From an uncultured Muribaculaceae bacterium (GTDB taxonomy: Bacteria; Bacteroidota; Bacteroidia; Bacteroidales; Muribaculaceae): a DNA stretch of 47,169 nt. The position numbers were made by a program, and so were the translations under genes. The number at the start of each line of letters is the position of its first letter. Within the stretch, counting starts at the first letter, position 1. The notes under the pieces were generated by a model. It saw nothing but the letters and a program-made list of their open reading frames with translations, did not search any database and was not told where the DNA came from. This document shows, piece by piece, positions 8,205 to 15,284 of the stretch. The stretch lies in assembly GCA_947632485.1 (NCBI GenBank), contig CANRPJ010000024.1, positions 1 to 47,169 on the forward strand, given 5' to 3'.

Positions 8205-8212
8205 TATCTTTG
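8205..8212 (+). promoter_or_regulatory. -7 promoter element of the UDG-WYL operon
   Basis: TATCTTTG, followed by C, fits TAnnTTTG. It is 24 bp before the ATG at 8237 and rules out the upstream in-frame TTG at 8201 as the start. Confidence 0.65.
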
Positions 8213-8236
8213 CAATCAGTTTCAAATCACTTCACA

Positions 8237-9091
8237 ATGAAAAATATTAAATACAATCCCATTGAGGAGAAAACGCTTAACGATAAGTTGGTGAATCTAT
8301 ATGGTTCAAAACTTCCGGGTCTATACTCTGCTGTTAAGCCGCTGTTCGATAATCCTAATGTCGTCAAACCTGCATTGCCACTTTTGCTCGAACTAAACGA
8401 TGATAAATCGTATGAGAATGCAGATTTGCGTGTGATGGTATTTGGGCGAGAGACTAACAACTGGAATGATGAAGAAAACAGATTGCAATTCCCATTTTGT
8501 ACATATAATTTTGACATTGCCACATCTGATGATATCGTAGCTGAGATTAAGGGTAAACATGTGGATGGCGAAGCCGATTATTGGGGATTGGGAGATATTT
8601 ACCACAACTATTGTTATGAGGAGACAGGTGTGAGAAAGACAATTTTCACACGCCGTCAGAATCAGTTAGTGCAACAGTTGAGGGAGCGTCTTGGCAATCG
8701 CAGTGTAGAGGCTATGTGGAACAATATATCAAAAATTGGTTGCTGCGGAGCGCGATTTGGTAAAAGTTGCCGCCGACCCACCGCCGAAATCCGCGAAATA
8801 GAGCGCCAATACTTTAATGTGGTTGCGGATGAGGTGAAGATATTGAAGCCGGATGTAATTCTCTTCTTGACCGGGTTTTATGCCGATAATGATATCAAAG
8901 AAAAATTCGGGCTCGCTGATAAGGCTTTCCAGTCCGTGAAGGATGGATTATTCTTTGATCGCATCAGTATCCCTGGTGTAAGGTATGCAGCACGAACAAT
9001 CCATCCATCTCGTCAAAGCAAAGAGAATCTGAAACTACACTTTGATGCTTTAGTTGATGATATTGCCAATACAATCAGATGTCCCAACTGA
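8237..9091 (+). CDS. Uracil-DNA-glycosylase-superfamily-like protein
   Basis: 284 residues, cytoplasmic. Three landmarks fit the UDG fold: an early strand and loop (RVMVFGRETNNW, residues 65-76) in the place of motif 1, a central strand (KPDVILFLTG), and a C-terminal HPS motif (IHPSR, His about 256) corresponding to the catalytic-loop histidine region. A Cys-rich stretch (IGCCGARFGKSCRR) lies between them. The canonical GQDPY water-activating motif is replaced by GRETN, a form known in uncharacterised UDG-like proteins. Base-excision activity is therefore uncertain. It overlaps the WYL gene by 13 bp, and the co-transcription suggests regulation by or together with that protein. Confidence 0.6.
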   Translation: MKNIKYNPIEEKTLNDKLVNLYGSKLPGLYSAVKPLFDNPNVVKPALPLLLELNDDKSYENADLRVMVFGRETNNWNDEENRLQFPFCTYNFDIATSDDIVAEIKGKHVDGEADYWGLGDIYHNYCYEETGVRKTIFTRRQNQLVQQLRERLGNRSVEAMWNNISKIGCCGARFGKSCRRPTAEIREIERQYFNVVADEVKILKPDVILFLTGFYADNDIKEKFGLADKAFQSVKDGLFFDRISIPGVRYAARTIHPSRQSKENLKLHFDALVDDIANTIRCPN

Positions 9092-9990
9092 AAAAACATA
9101 TCTGGCTGATCAATACTATCCGCCGTCACGGAAAGATTTCATTCAGGGAGCTTTCCGACCTGTGGGAGCGTAACAAAGATATGAGCGACTACCAACCACT
9201 ACATCGTGGTACATTTAATCGGTGGAGGGAAGATATCCGCGAAATAATGCATATTAATATCGGTTGTCAGAAAACAGGTGGCTATCTTTACTACATTACC
9301 AATCCCGACGACATAAATGAAGATAAACTCAGACAATGGATACTCGATACATTTTCTGTCGGCAATATTATTGAGGAGAATCTTTCGTTGAAAAATCGTA
9401 TACTTGTTGAAGAGATACCATCCGGACTGCTGTATCTCACACCCATTATGGAAGCAATGAAAGAGAATAAAGTTATTGAAATGACCTATACTTCTTTCAT
9501 AAAGGGGGACACACAGACTGTTGCCGTAGAACCATATTGCATAAAACTTTTTGAAGGACGATGGTATCTATTAGCCAAACCGACATTAAAAAAGAAACTT
9601 AGAATCTATGGGCTTGATCGTATCAAAGCACTTTCGATCCTTGATGACTCGTTTAAATTGCCTAAGGATTTTTCAGCAGAGAAATATTTCGAGACAATGT
9701 ATGGAATTGTTTCCGAGAATCTCAAGCCACAAATAATCATTCTTCGAGCCTATGACCAACACAAGCATTATATCAAATCTCTACCGATACATCATTCACA
9801 ACGGCTAATTGCGGATAACACAGAATATGCAGATTTTGAATTATATATAGCTCCGACCTACGACTTCATCATGCGATTGCTTCACGACGGTGCATGGCTT
9901 GAAGTCATATCTCCCGTTTCTCTCCGTAAGGCTATTAAAGGCTGGATCGGGGATATGTATGACATGTATGAAAGCGACTTGAAAACATAA
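9079..9990 (+). CDS. WYL-domain transcriptional regulator
   Basis: 303 residues. An N-terminal winged-HTH region (about 1-70; IRRHGKISFRELSDLWER, then RGTFNRWREDI) is followed by a WYL domain (about 125-200) with the eponymous triplet in GRWYLLAKP (residues 162-164) and a WCX-like C-terminal domain (about 215-300). Proteins of this type (for example BrxR, CapW) bind DNA, sense nucleic-acid ligands through WYL, and often repress anti-phage operons. It overlaps the upstream UDG-like gene and is followed 4 bp later by the FtsZ-like gene. It probably autoregulates the operon from the promoter at 8205. Confidence 0.85.
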   Translation: MSQLKKHIWLINTIRRHGKISFRELSDLWERNKDMSDYQPLHRGTFNRWREDIREIMHINIGCQKTGGYLYYITNPDDINEDKLRQWILDTFSVGNIIEENLSLKNRILVEEIPSGLLYLTPIMEAMKENKVIEMTYTSFIKGDTQTVAVEPYCIKLFEGRWYLLAKPTLKKKLRIYGLDRIKALSILDDSFKLPKDFSAEKYFETMYGIVSENLKPQIIILRAYDQHKHYIKSLPIHHSQRLIADNTEYADFELYIAPTYDFIMRLLHDGAWLEVISPVSLRKAIKGWIGDMYDMYESDLKT

Positions 9991-9994
9991 AATT

Positions 9995-10690
9995 ATGAGT
10001 ATTAGAATTATTGGAATAGGAGAATATACCGCGGGAGCGATTGATTTTTTACGTTGTGATCGATATAGTAGTGTAAGTTACGAAACTATATATAATGTAG
10101 AAGATTTAGAGGTACACAATACGGATAAACTGGCGATAGTTCTTGCGTATGATCACTTTGAAGTGGCGGTAGAGGTAGCTAGTGCTTTCTATCAGAAAGG
10201 GGTGTTAACATTGGGGTTCTTTCCTAAAATTATTATGGGAAGTGGATGTTTCGATGCTCAGACATTATATAATGGATTTGGCTTATGCTCCATCATAGAC
10301 TCTATAATTCTCCCGATAATTTACCCTAATCTGATAAGTTTTGATATTAATGATATTTATTCGGTACTAAGAGATTCCAAACTATTTTCCACATGGTATG
10401 AATATGCAGATAATGTAGATGCTCTTGTGAGGAAATGTAAGGATCACCTTAATCACATTGATCTCAGCAAAATAGAAAGAGCTTGTTTTAACCTATATAC
10501 AACTCAGCCTTTGGACTTAAAACTTGAAGATCTGGGACAACTTAAGGAAATTCTTGATCTCTTGCCCGTAGAATGTCAGTATATATTGGGTATTTCTCAA
10601 ATAACCGATATAGATTATTCAGACTCATGCTTTAATGTTCCCGGTTTGTCTCTAATTTTGTCAGGTAAGGATATGAAAATATTTGCGTAG
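9995..10690 (+). CDS. Divergent FtsZ/tubulin-like protein (tentative)
   Basis: 231 residues, soluble. Segments appear in the same order as in FtsZ: IRIIGIG at the N-terminus (FtsZ IKVIGVG), DKLAIVLAY.. then VLTLGFFPKI (FtsZ ILTVGIVTxPF), IDSIILPI (VDSLIVI), LSKIERACFNLYTTQPL (FADVxxxM...), and a final QYILGISQITDID...LSLILSG (the FtsZ I.WG..ID...V.VT.IATG end). The GTP-binding GGGTGTG loop is absent (AYDHFEV instead), so GTP hydrolysis is unlikely. It is the last gene of the UDG-WYL operon. It could act as a regulator or decoy of cell division, or the similarity may be only structural. A profile search is needed. Confidence 0.4.
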   Translation: MSIRIIGIGEYTAGAIDFLRCDRYSSVSYETIYNVEDLEVHNTDKLAIVLAYDHFEVAVEVASAFYQKGVLTLGFFPKIIMGSGCFDAQTLYNGFGLCSIIDSIILPIIYPNLISFDINDIYSVLRDSKLFSTWYEYADNVDALVRKCKDHLNHIDLSKIERACFNLYTTQPLDLKLEDLGQLKEILDLLPVECQYILGISQITDIDYSDSCFNVPGLSLILSGKDMKIFA

Positions 10691-11001
10691 AAGTCTACAG
10701 ATCTTCCGGAATCTGATTTAACATGGTAGTATCACAATATGATTTTTTCCGAGGCCACCACACTTTTACTCTACATTTATAGTTAAAGCCTATTAAAATT
10801 TGGAATTGTGAGACGAGTGAATGGTCATGAACGATGATAAATAATGACAAAAGCATCTTGCTTATGCCTTAAACATCAATAGATTAAGCAATAAGGGCAA
10901 AAGGTGCACAGACATCGCTACATGCTTAATGTGCAATAATTCAGACGATTAGAGTGAGCGTGGTGACTAATGTGGTGACTTGAAGGGGTGTAGATGAAAG
11001 A
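10691..11001. other. Gene-free stretch before the tRNA fragment, with a direct repeat
   Basis: No supported gene. GTGGTGACT occurs at 10960-10968 and 10972-10980, a 12-bp period, about 60 bp from the tRNA fragment. Paired short repeats beside an attachment core are typical of integrase arm-binding sites, so this could be part of an att region. Confidence 0.4.
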
Positions 11002-11034
11002 AAGACCGCTAACTCGTTAAGAATTAGCGGTCTT
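11002..11034 (-). terminator. Terminator of the tRNA-Phe locus
   Basis: aagaccgctaa (11002-11012) pairs perfectly with ttagcggtctt (11024-11034), an 11-bp stem, with a T-rich stretch after it on the minus strand (tctttctttc). It sits 3 bp after the end of the tRNA fragment and would terminate minus-strand tRNA transcripts. Confidence 0.8.
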
Positions 11035-11037
11035 CTG

Positions 11038-11079
11038 TGGTGCCACCAGGAATCGAACCGGGGACACAAGGATTTTCAG
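11038..11079 (-). tRNA. tRNA-Phe(GAA) 3' fragment, probable attachment site
   Basis: The minus strand reads as tRNA positions 32-73. Anticodon loop CTGAAAA (anticodon GAA at 11075-11077), 3' anticodon strand TCCTT, variable loop, T-loop TTCGATT flanked by CCCGG/CCTGG, acceptor strand TGGCACC and discriminator A. The 5' half is missing: the bases before the loop (tagtg) cannot pair with TCCTT. A 3'-end fragment backed by a terminator is what remains at the distal junction after a tyrosine-integrase element inserts into a tRNA gene. The element would lie at higher coordinates and an intact copy at its far end. There is one C-T mismatch in the T stem. Confidence 0.8.
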
Positions 11080-11402
11080 CACTATGGCATCTATCCAAAA
11101 TCTCTTAACACTCAGCGAGTTAATACTAATTATTTTCTATTGGTGCATTTTCGATGCATTTGTCCTTTAGACTACAAAATTAACAATTTTATTGCTTATA
11201 TGCAACCCATTGCAACCATTTTTTGAGAAATAAATCTTCCGATATGCTAACAATACTCTTACCCTAATTTGTCAGAATAGAGATTGCAAAGAGATAACGT
11301 TTTGTGCGCCTTCCATGTAAAAGAAAAGAGAACGATATGTGGTAAAACAGCCCATAAATGTTAAAAATCAGTCAATAAATAAACTTTTAATGAATAGATG
11401 CA
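11080..11402. other. Gene-free stretch inside the putative element end
   Basis: No supported gene. TGCAACC is repeated at 11201-11207 and 11211-11217, and tgcatt twice near 11143-11160. These are candidate integrase or excisionase arm sites next to the attachment core. No integrase gene is present nearby. Confidence 0.35.
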
Positions 11403-11432
11403 TTGATATTTCAAAATAAAATGCTAACTTTG
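11403..11432 (+). promoter_or_regulatory. Promoter of the Abi gene and its leader RNA
   Basis: -33 TTG (11403-11405), a 19-bp spacer and -7 TAACTTTG (11425-11432): an almost ideal Bacteroidetes promoter. Transcription should start near 11439. Confidence 0.8.
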
Positions 11433-11442
11433 CACTCAATAT

Positions 11443-11484
11443 GACCTCCCACGCTTCCCGTTGACCAGCGCACCCGGGGAGGTC
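11443..11484 (+). ncRNA. Hairpin leader RNA upstream of the Abi gene (abiF-motif-like)
   Basis: gacctccc (11443-11450) pairs exactly with gggaggtc (11477-11484). Inside, CGC and GCG can form a second short stem around a loop of about 13 nt. It begins about 4 nt after the predicted transcription start and is followed by ttcgag and a short T run before the ATG at 11497. Conserved structured RNAs (the abiF RNA motif) are known next to abiF genes. I match position and type from memory, not by covariance model. A second RNA of the same design is at 13503. Confidence 0.6.
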
Positions 11485-11496
11485 TTCGAGTTTTAT

Positions 11497-12447
11497 ATGG
11501 ACTACACCAAACGCCCTCTTAGTCTGCCGGAGCAGATCAACAAGTTGAAAAGTCGCGGATTGCTGATAGATGATGAGCAACTCGCGATACGTTACTTGTC
11601 CAATATAAGTTATTATCGTTTGAGGGCATATACATATCCATTTCAAGATAACTCAAACCCTGCATCTGACCATAGATTCAAGAAAGATGATATTCATTTC
11701 TCGGACATAGTTGATCTGTATTGCTTTGATCGGAGACTTCGCTCATTGATGTTCAATGCAATCGAAAAGATTGAAGTGGCAGTGAGAGCAAAGATTGTTC
11801 AAGTATATTCTGAGGCAACAGGTAATAGTCATTGGTTTAATGACCGAAGTTTATATAAACACAAGGATATAGTTGACCGGGATGGACAGCAAACCACTGC
11901 ATATGATTTACTAATGAAAGACATAAAAGGTGAAATCAAACGCAGTAATGAGGATTTTATCAAGCATTATTATAGCAAATATGATAATCCTCCACTTCCT
12001 CCAGCATGGATGACACTCGAAGTCTTGTCACTCGGCACATTAAGTAAGCTGTATCAGTTGTTGAAGAAATCATCCCAAAAGAAGGCAATCGCCAAGCAAT
12101 TCGGACTAAACGATGATCGTGTTTTCTCCAACTGGCTACATGCAATTGCAGTATGGAGAAACTGTTGCGCACACCATAGCCGCGTGTGGAATAGGAGATG
12201 TATCATCAATCTTCAGATGCCAACAAATACTGATTTACCATTTTTGGATAGGCAAACGCTAAATTCTCTGCATCCCAACAAGATCTTTACCGTTCTTTGT
12301 TGCATAAAATATATCAGCAATATAATAAGTCCCGGAAGCGATTTAAAGCGTAATATCTTATCTATCATTGGTGATGGCGGAAATTTATTGAACTTGCAAG
12401 AAATGGGATTTCCGAAGAATTGGAAATTCTTGGATGTTTGGAAATAA
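11497..12447 (+). CDS. Abi_2 family (AbiF/AbiD-like) abortive-infection HEPN protein
   Basis: 316 residues, cytoplasmic. The start (RPLSLPEQINKLKSRGL, then RYLSNISYYRLRAYTYPF) is the hallmark of the Abi_2 family. FDRRLRSLMFNAIEKIEVAVRA follows. The RX4H HEPN ribonuclease motif lies near the C-terminus (R221-NCCA-H226, then HSRVWNR). Family members abort phage infection and are thought to cut RNA when activated, in at least some cases controlled by an adjacent small RNA. The ATG at 11497 is preferred over a TTG at 11461 that lies inside the leader hairpin. It stands alone with its own promoter, immediately inside the tRNA-Phe junction, a typical defence-gene site. Confidence 0.85.
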   Translation: MDYTKRPLSLPEQINKLKSRGLLIDDEQLAIRYLSNISYYRLRAYTYPFQDNSNPASDHRFKKDDIHFSDIVDLYCFDRRLRSLMFNAIEKIEVAVRAKIVQVYSEATGNSHWFNDRSLYKHKDIVDRDGQQTTAYDLLMKDIKGEIKRSNEDFIKHYYSKYDNPPLPPAWMTLEVLSLGTLSKLYQLLKKSSQKKAIAKQFGLNDDRVFSNWLHAIAVWRNCCAHHSRVWNRRCIINLQMPTNTDLPFLDRQTLNSLHPNKIFTVLCCIKYISNIISPGSDLKRNILSIIGDGGNLLNLQEMGFPKNWKFLDVWK

Positions 12448-12493
12448 TGCTATAAATATTAGAAAATTTTAAATCTGTCAATATTGATTCAGT

Positions 12494-12529
12494 GATAGAT
12501 TAAATGATAGAATAAATGAGAGATTAAAT
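12494..12529 (+). repeat. Three 12-bp tandem repeats
   Basis: gatagattaaat, gatagaataaat and gagagattaaat follow each other without gaps, 47 bp after the Abi stop codon. They are intergenic and could be protein-binding iterons. Confidence 0.7.
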
Positions 12530-12672
12530 CCACAAAGATTTTAGAGTGGCGCATCTCGGTGAAAACCTCGCTATAATCCTCCAAAAGTGGGTCAAAAAGC
12601 ATAGATTTGGCGGATTATAAGCATATTTTATTATCTTCGACTTGTGTAGAGTGACCAGATCTGATCTAGATA

Positions 12673-12701
12673 TGCCACAAATTTATGTAATTTTTGTGGC
12701 A
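12673..12701. other. Perfect hairpin in the Abi-HTH intergenic region
   Basis: tgccacaaa (12673-12681) pairs with tttgtggca (12693-12701) across an 11-bp loop. There is no clear T tract on either side, so an operator or structured RNA is as likely as a terminator. The rest of 12448-13051 holds no supported gene. Confidence 0.5.
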
Positions 12702-12985
12702 ATGTTAGTCCCTCTACTAAAATTCCTATACCTATTAGAATGCTAATTCAAGAGAGACCCTGAAAAACCCGATAACTTCGGTAAACTTCTCAATTGAGAT
12801 CTGCCGTGCTTGAACAATGGATTATATATGTTGGGGCTGGATTAGAAGTTAAAAAGTATTTTCGATAGTTAAATGTCGTTAACACTACGTTGGCATAATC
12901 GTGCATTTGGAATCGCTTTCTGCGCAGAATGCTCAATATTGTTTCATTTGGTTGCAAGTTAAACATTATCAAGTTATTGTCCCTC

Positions 12986-13016
12986 TTTTGCATGCGGATA
13001 TTTGTTATTAACTTTG
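12986..13016 (+). promoter_or_regulatory. Promoter of the HTH gene
   Basis: -33 TTTTG (12986-12990), an 18-bp spacer and -7 TAACTTTG (13009-13016), 35 bp before the ATG at 13052. Confidence 0.75.
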
Positions 13017-13051
13017 TATAGATATTACCCGAATATATTAAAATTACACTT

Positions 13052-13249
13052 ATGATAACTTCAAGACCTGATATTGACCCCAAAGGACGCTATGGTGTTG
13101 TCGATACCGCTAAATTGCTCGGTATACACCGTTCCACCGTCTGGCGTTGGGTGGAAAAGGGCTGGATTCGCCCTGCAATTCGACAAGTGAACAACCGCAC
13201 CGTATTCCGTGGCTCTGACATCATAGCCGCGTGGGAAACCTGCTTTTAA
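13052..13249 (+). CDS. Small excisionase/AlpA-like HTH DNA-binding protein
   Basis: 65 residues forming a single MerR-type winged helix-turn-helix: GVVDTAKLLGIHRSTVWRWVEKGWIRPAIRQVNNRTVFRGSDIIAAW. The order (HTH, WVEKGWI turn, R..NRT.F...D wing) is that of helix_turn_helix_17/excisionase proteins of mobile elements. These bind att or promoter DNA and tilt integrase toward excision or regulate element genes. It has its own promoter and stands alone between the Abi gene and the second hairpin RNA. No integrase is seen beside it, so it may be a remnant of, or act in trans on, the element inserted at tRNA-Phe. Confidence 0.75.
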   Translation: MITSRPDIDPKGRYGVVDTAKLLGIHRSTVWRWVEKGWIRPAIRQVNNRTVFRGSDIIAAWETCF

Positions 13250-13461
13250 TAAGCCAAGACAGACCTACTCCACTTACGAAAAAAACAGTCCAAGACTATT
13301 TTTAATAACTGAATAACCTTTATCGATTATCGATGCTTTGGATGCTCCTGTGGCGATGAGTCCAAGGTTTTGTAACAGATGCTTGTGGAATTGACCTCAA
13401 AACTGAAATAATGACAGAATAAGTTAAAAATAGGATTAAACTCAAATTTTATTCTTGAAAA

Positions 13462-13493
13462 TTTGTTTGGCAGTAATAAAAGTATTAGCTTTG
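13462..13493 (+). promoter_or_regulatory. Promoter of the free-standing hairpin RNA
   Basis: -33 TTTG (13462-13465), a 20-bp spacer and -7 TAGCTTTG (13486-13493). Predicted start near 13500, three bases before the hairpin. Confidence 0.75.
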
Positions 13494-13499
13494 CATCAT

Positions 13500-13550
13500 A
13501 GAACCTACCGCGCCTCTCAATGATGCGAAACTGGTAGGTCATTTTTTTTA
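13500..13550 (+). ncRNA. Candidate small RNA with abiF-leader-like hairpin
   Basis: acctacc (13503-13509) pairs with ggtaggt (13533-13539), followed by an uninterrupted run of eight T (13542-13549), so transcription probably ends here, giving an RNA of about 50 nt. The inner loop holds CGC...GCG around a loop of about 10 nt, as in the Abi leader at 11443. Spacing from the -7 element to the stem is also the same (9 versus 10 nt). Unlike that copy, no Abi gene follows. It may be an orphan relative, an attenuator for the peptide at 13558, or a regulator in trans. Confidence 0.6.
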
Positions 13551-13557
13551 TACCCAT

Positions 13558-13614
13558 ATGAAAACTAATTGCGAGAAGCAGCCAATCCGTATCGATTTGT
13601 TCGGGAATAACTAA
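13558..13614 (+). CDS. Possible 18-aa peptide
   Basis: An ATG eight bases after the T run opens an 18-codon frame (MKTNCEKQPIRIDLFGNN). Read-through of the preceding hairpin would place it in a leader controlled by attenuation. A second terminator follows at 13655. No family recognised and it may be chance. Confidence 0.3.
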   Translation: MKTNCEKQPIRIDLFGNN

Positions 13615-13654
13615 TATTCAACAGGTGTAAATTCTAATTCAACAGGCAAAATAC

Positions 13655-13683
13655 AAGACTGTCCTAAACGGATGGTCTTTTTC
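13655..13683 (+). terminator. Rho-independent terminator
   Basis: aagactgtcc / ggatggtctt forms a 10-bp stem with two G-U pairs and a 5-nt loop, followed by ttttcttt. It would end plus-strand transcripts that pass the small RNA and the 18-aa frame. Confidence 0.65.
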
Positions 13684-13728
13684 TTTGGCGCAACAATCGT
13701 CGAAAAATAAGAGGTACACATTTTGGAA

Positions 13729-13981
13729 TTGACATTGTTGACACTCACCAAAGAGTTGTGATACAGACATATAAATAAAATATGATGCGTTGACAAACGT
13801 TGACAAAGGTTGACAAAATTCTCCGTTGGCCAAAATCCATAGCCAAACGTTGACACTTCGAAGTACATATAATAATGTTCTTTTTTCTTATTGAAGAGAA
13901 GAAAAATATTGTAGAATAGGACATTACCCAAGTGCAAAGAACCACAATGGAATCCATGAATCTGCTGTCACCGTTGTCAAC
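13729..13981 (+). repeat. GTTGACA iteron-like cluster
   Basis: Three adjacent 10-bp units (cgttgacaaa 13788-13797, cgttgacaaa 13798-13807, ggttgacaaa 13808-13817). Further copies lie at 13737-13742 and 13849-13854, and an inverted one at 13976-13981. The stretch 13250-14056 has no other supported gene. Regular direct repeats of this kind are usual in replication origins, element-excision sites and repressor operators. Confidence 0.65.
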
Positions 13982-14056
13982 TTCTGAAAATATATAGATA
14001 ATTTTTTTAGAAGAATTTTCATCTGCCACTTAGTCGTATGATTATTTTTTTTAAGA

Positions 14057-15274
14057 TTACAACTTAAAATATTTCAAAATATCACAGTAGTCAAATGTAT
14101 TTAAACATTGTTCTGGTGGTATATGAAAATCTGATGCCAGTCTTATTGAATTGTTTATGTTCCAATATCCTTCATATCTATGTGTGTCAGAATCTAATGT
14201 GAATAATGCACCTTTATTCAAGGCATGTTCTATTAGGTCGGGGCCTAAATCTAGTCTTGAAGGATCTCCATTTATTTCTATAGCCACATTATTAGCTACA
14301 CAAGCATCAATTATCTTTTTCATATTAACTAATATAGGAGGCTTTTTGTCGTAAATACGTCCAGACGGATGCGCCAAAATATTCGAAAATGGATTTTCAA
14401 TTGCTCGAATGAGTCTGCGCTCCATTTCAGATTCCACCATACATATATCAGAATGTATGGCAATAATCACATAATCCAATTCGCTAAGGAGGTATAATGA
14501 TAAGTCAAGGCTGCCATTTGGTAGTATTTCGCATTCGACACTCTTTAAAATCCTACAATGAGATTTTGATTGAGCTGCATCTATTTCATTCCATTGTAAT
14601 TGCAATGATTCCTCATCTACCCCCTGCAAACGTTTTGAGTGATCGGAAATACCTACATACTCTTTACAATGGGCTTCGGCTAATGATAAAATATCGGTGA
14701 TTGAACAAGTGCCATCACTATATAATGTATGATTGTGAAAATTCCCTTTTAATGTTCGTCCATCCAAGGTGTTTAATAGCCTATCACTTCTGGTGTAATG
14801 GTTAGCATACTGATATGGAAAATCACGCCATTGGATAGACGAGACAATATGAGCATATAGATTGGATATTTCAAGCCCAAATTCCTTTATTGACTTCAAA
14901 CTACGGAAATAGGCTATCATATCTTGTACCGAATCAATCTGGTTGGAATTGATAATACCACTCAATTTTTTGTTATCAAAATAACCAGGAAGAACGATGT
15001 TTCTTAACCACTTTGGAATTGATTCAAGATAATTATCAATATATGAAATATTTCCGCGTTCTTTGAATTCATGCAATTCTACAAGAATACGAAATTTTGG
15101 AATCGAAGCTGGAATATTAATATTGTCAATATCATATACTTCCTCAGACTTACAAGATTTTAACCATCCAAGAACTTTACTAGCGTAAAGTTCTTCTCCA
15201 ATATCTCCCTTGAAAGAACTTATCTGGAGTAAATCAAAATATTTATAATATAGCTTTTTCTTAAATCTATTCAT
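14057..15274 (-). CDS. PHP-domain phosphoesterase with PolX-like N-terminus
   Basis: 405 residues, cytoplasmic. The C-terminal PHP domain (about 175-390) keeps the metal ligands: HNHTLYSDGTC (H180, H182, D187), ISDHS, the glutamate in VECEI, IAIHSD, LAHPSGR and LDSDTHR. The N-terminal 170 residues are helical and may correspond to the helix-hairpin-helix region that precedes PHP in bacterial PolX-type proteins (weak). PHP enzymes hydrolyse phosphomonoesters or act as nucleases with a trinuclear metal site. This is the last gene of the twelve-gene minus-strand train, 10 bp after a second phosphoesterase. In this context removal of phosphate from a sugar or cyclic phosphate intermediate is a reasonable guess. 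Confidence 0.8.
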   Translation of the reverse strand: MNRFKKKLYYKYFDLLQISSFKGDIGEELYASKVLGWLKSCKSEEVYDIDNINIPASIPKFRILVELHEFKERGNISYIDNYLESIPKWLRNIVLPGYFDNKKLSGIINSNQIDSVQDMIAYFRSLKSIKEFGLEISNLYAHIVSSIQWRDFPYQYANHYTRSDRLLNTLDGRTLKGNFHNHTLYSDGTCSITDILSLAEAHCKEYVGISDHSKRLQGVDEESLQLQWNEIDAAQSKSHCRILKSVECEILPNGSLDLSLYLLSELDYVIIAIHSDICMVESEMERRLIRAIENPFSNILAHPSGRIYDKKPPILVNMKKIIDACVANNVAIEINGDPSRLDLGPDLIEHALNKGALFTLDSDTHRYEGYWNINNSIRLASDFHIPPEQCLNTFDYCDILKYFKL

Positions 15275-15284
15275 TATACAGAAG

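Noticed and set aside
12790..13083. 97-codon minus-strand frame between the Abi and HTH genes
   Set aside because: It runs through the HTH promoter and start codon, has no promoter of its own and no recognisable family.
13611..13721. 36-codon minus-strand frame considered as a RiPP precursor for the radical SAM cluster
   Set aside because: It lies outside and downstream of the operon, overlaps a terminator and the 18-aa frame, and has no leader-core layout. The only faint support is that it lies on the same strand.
13788..13817. CRISPR array
   Set aside because: The 10-bp units are directly adjacent with no spacers and no Cas genes are present anywhere in the window.
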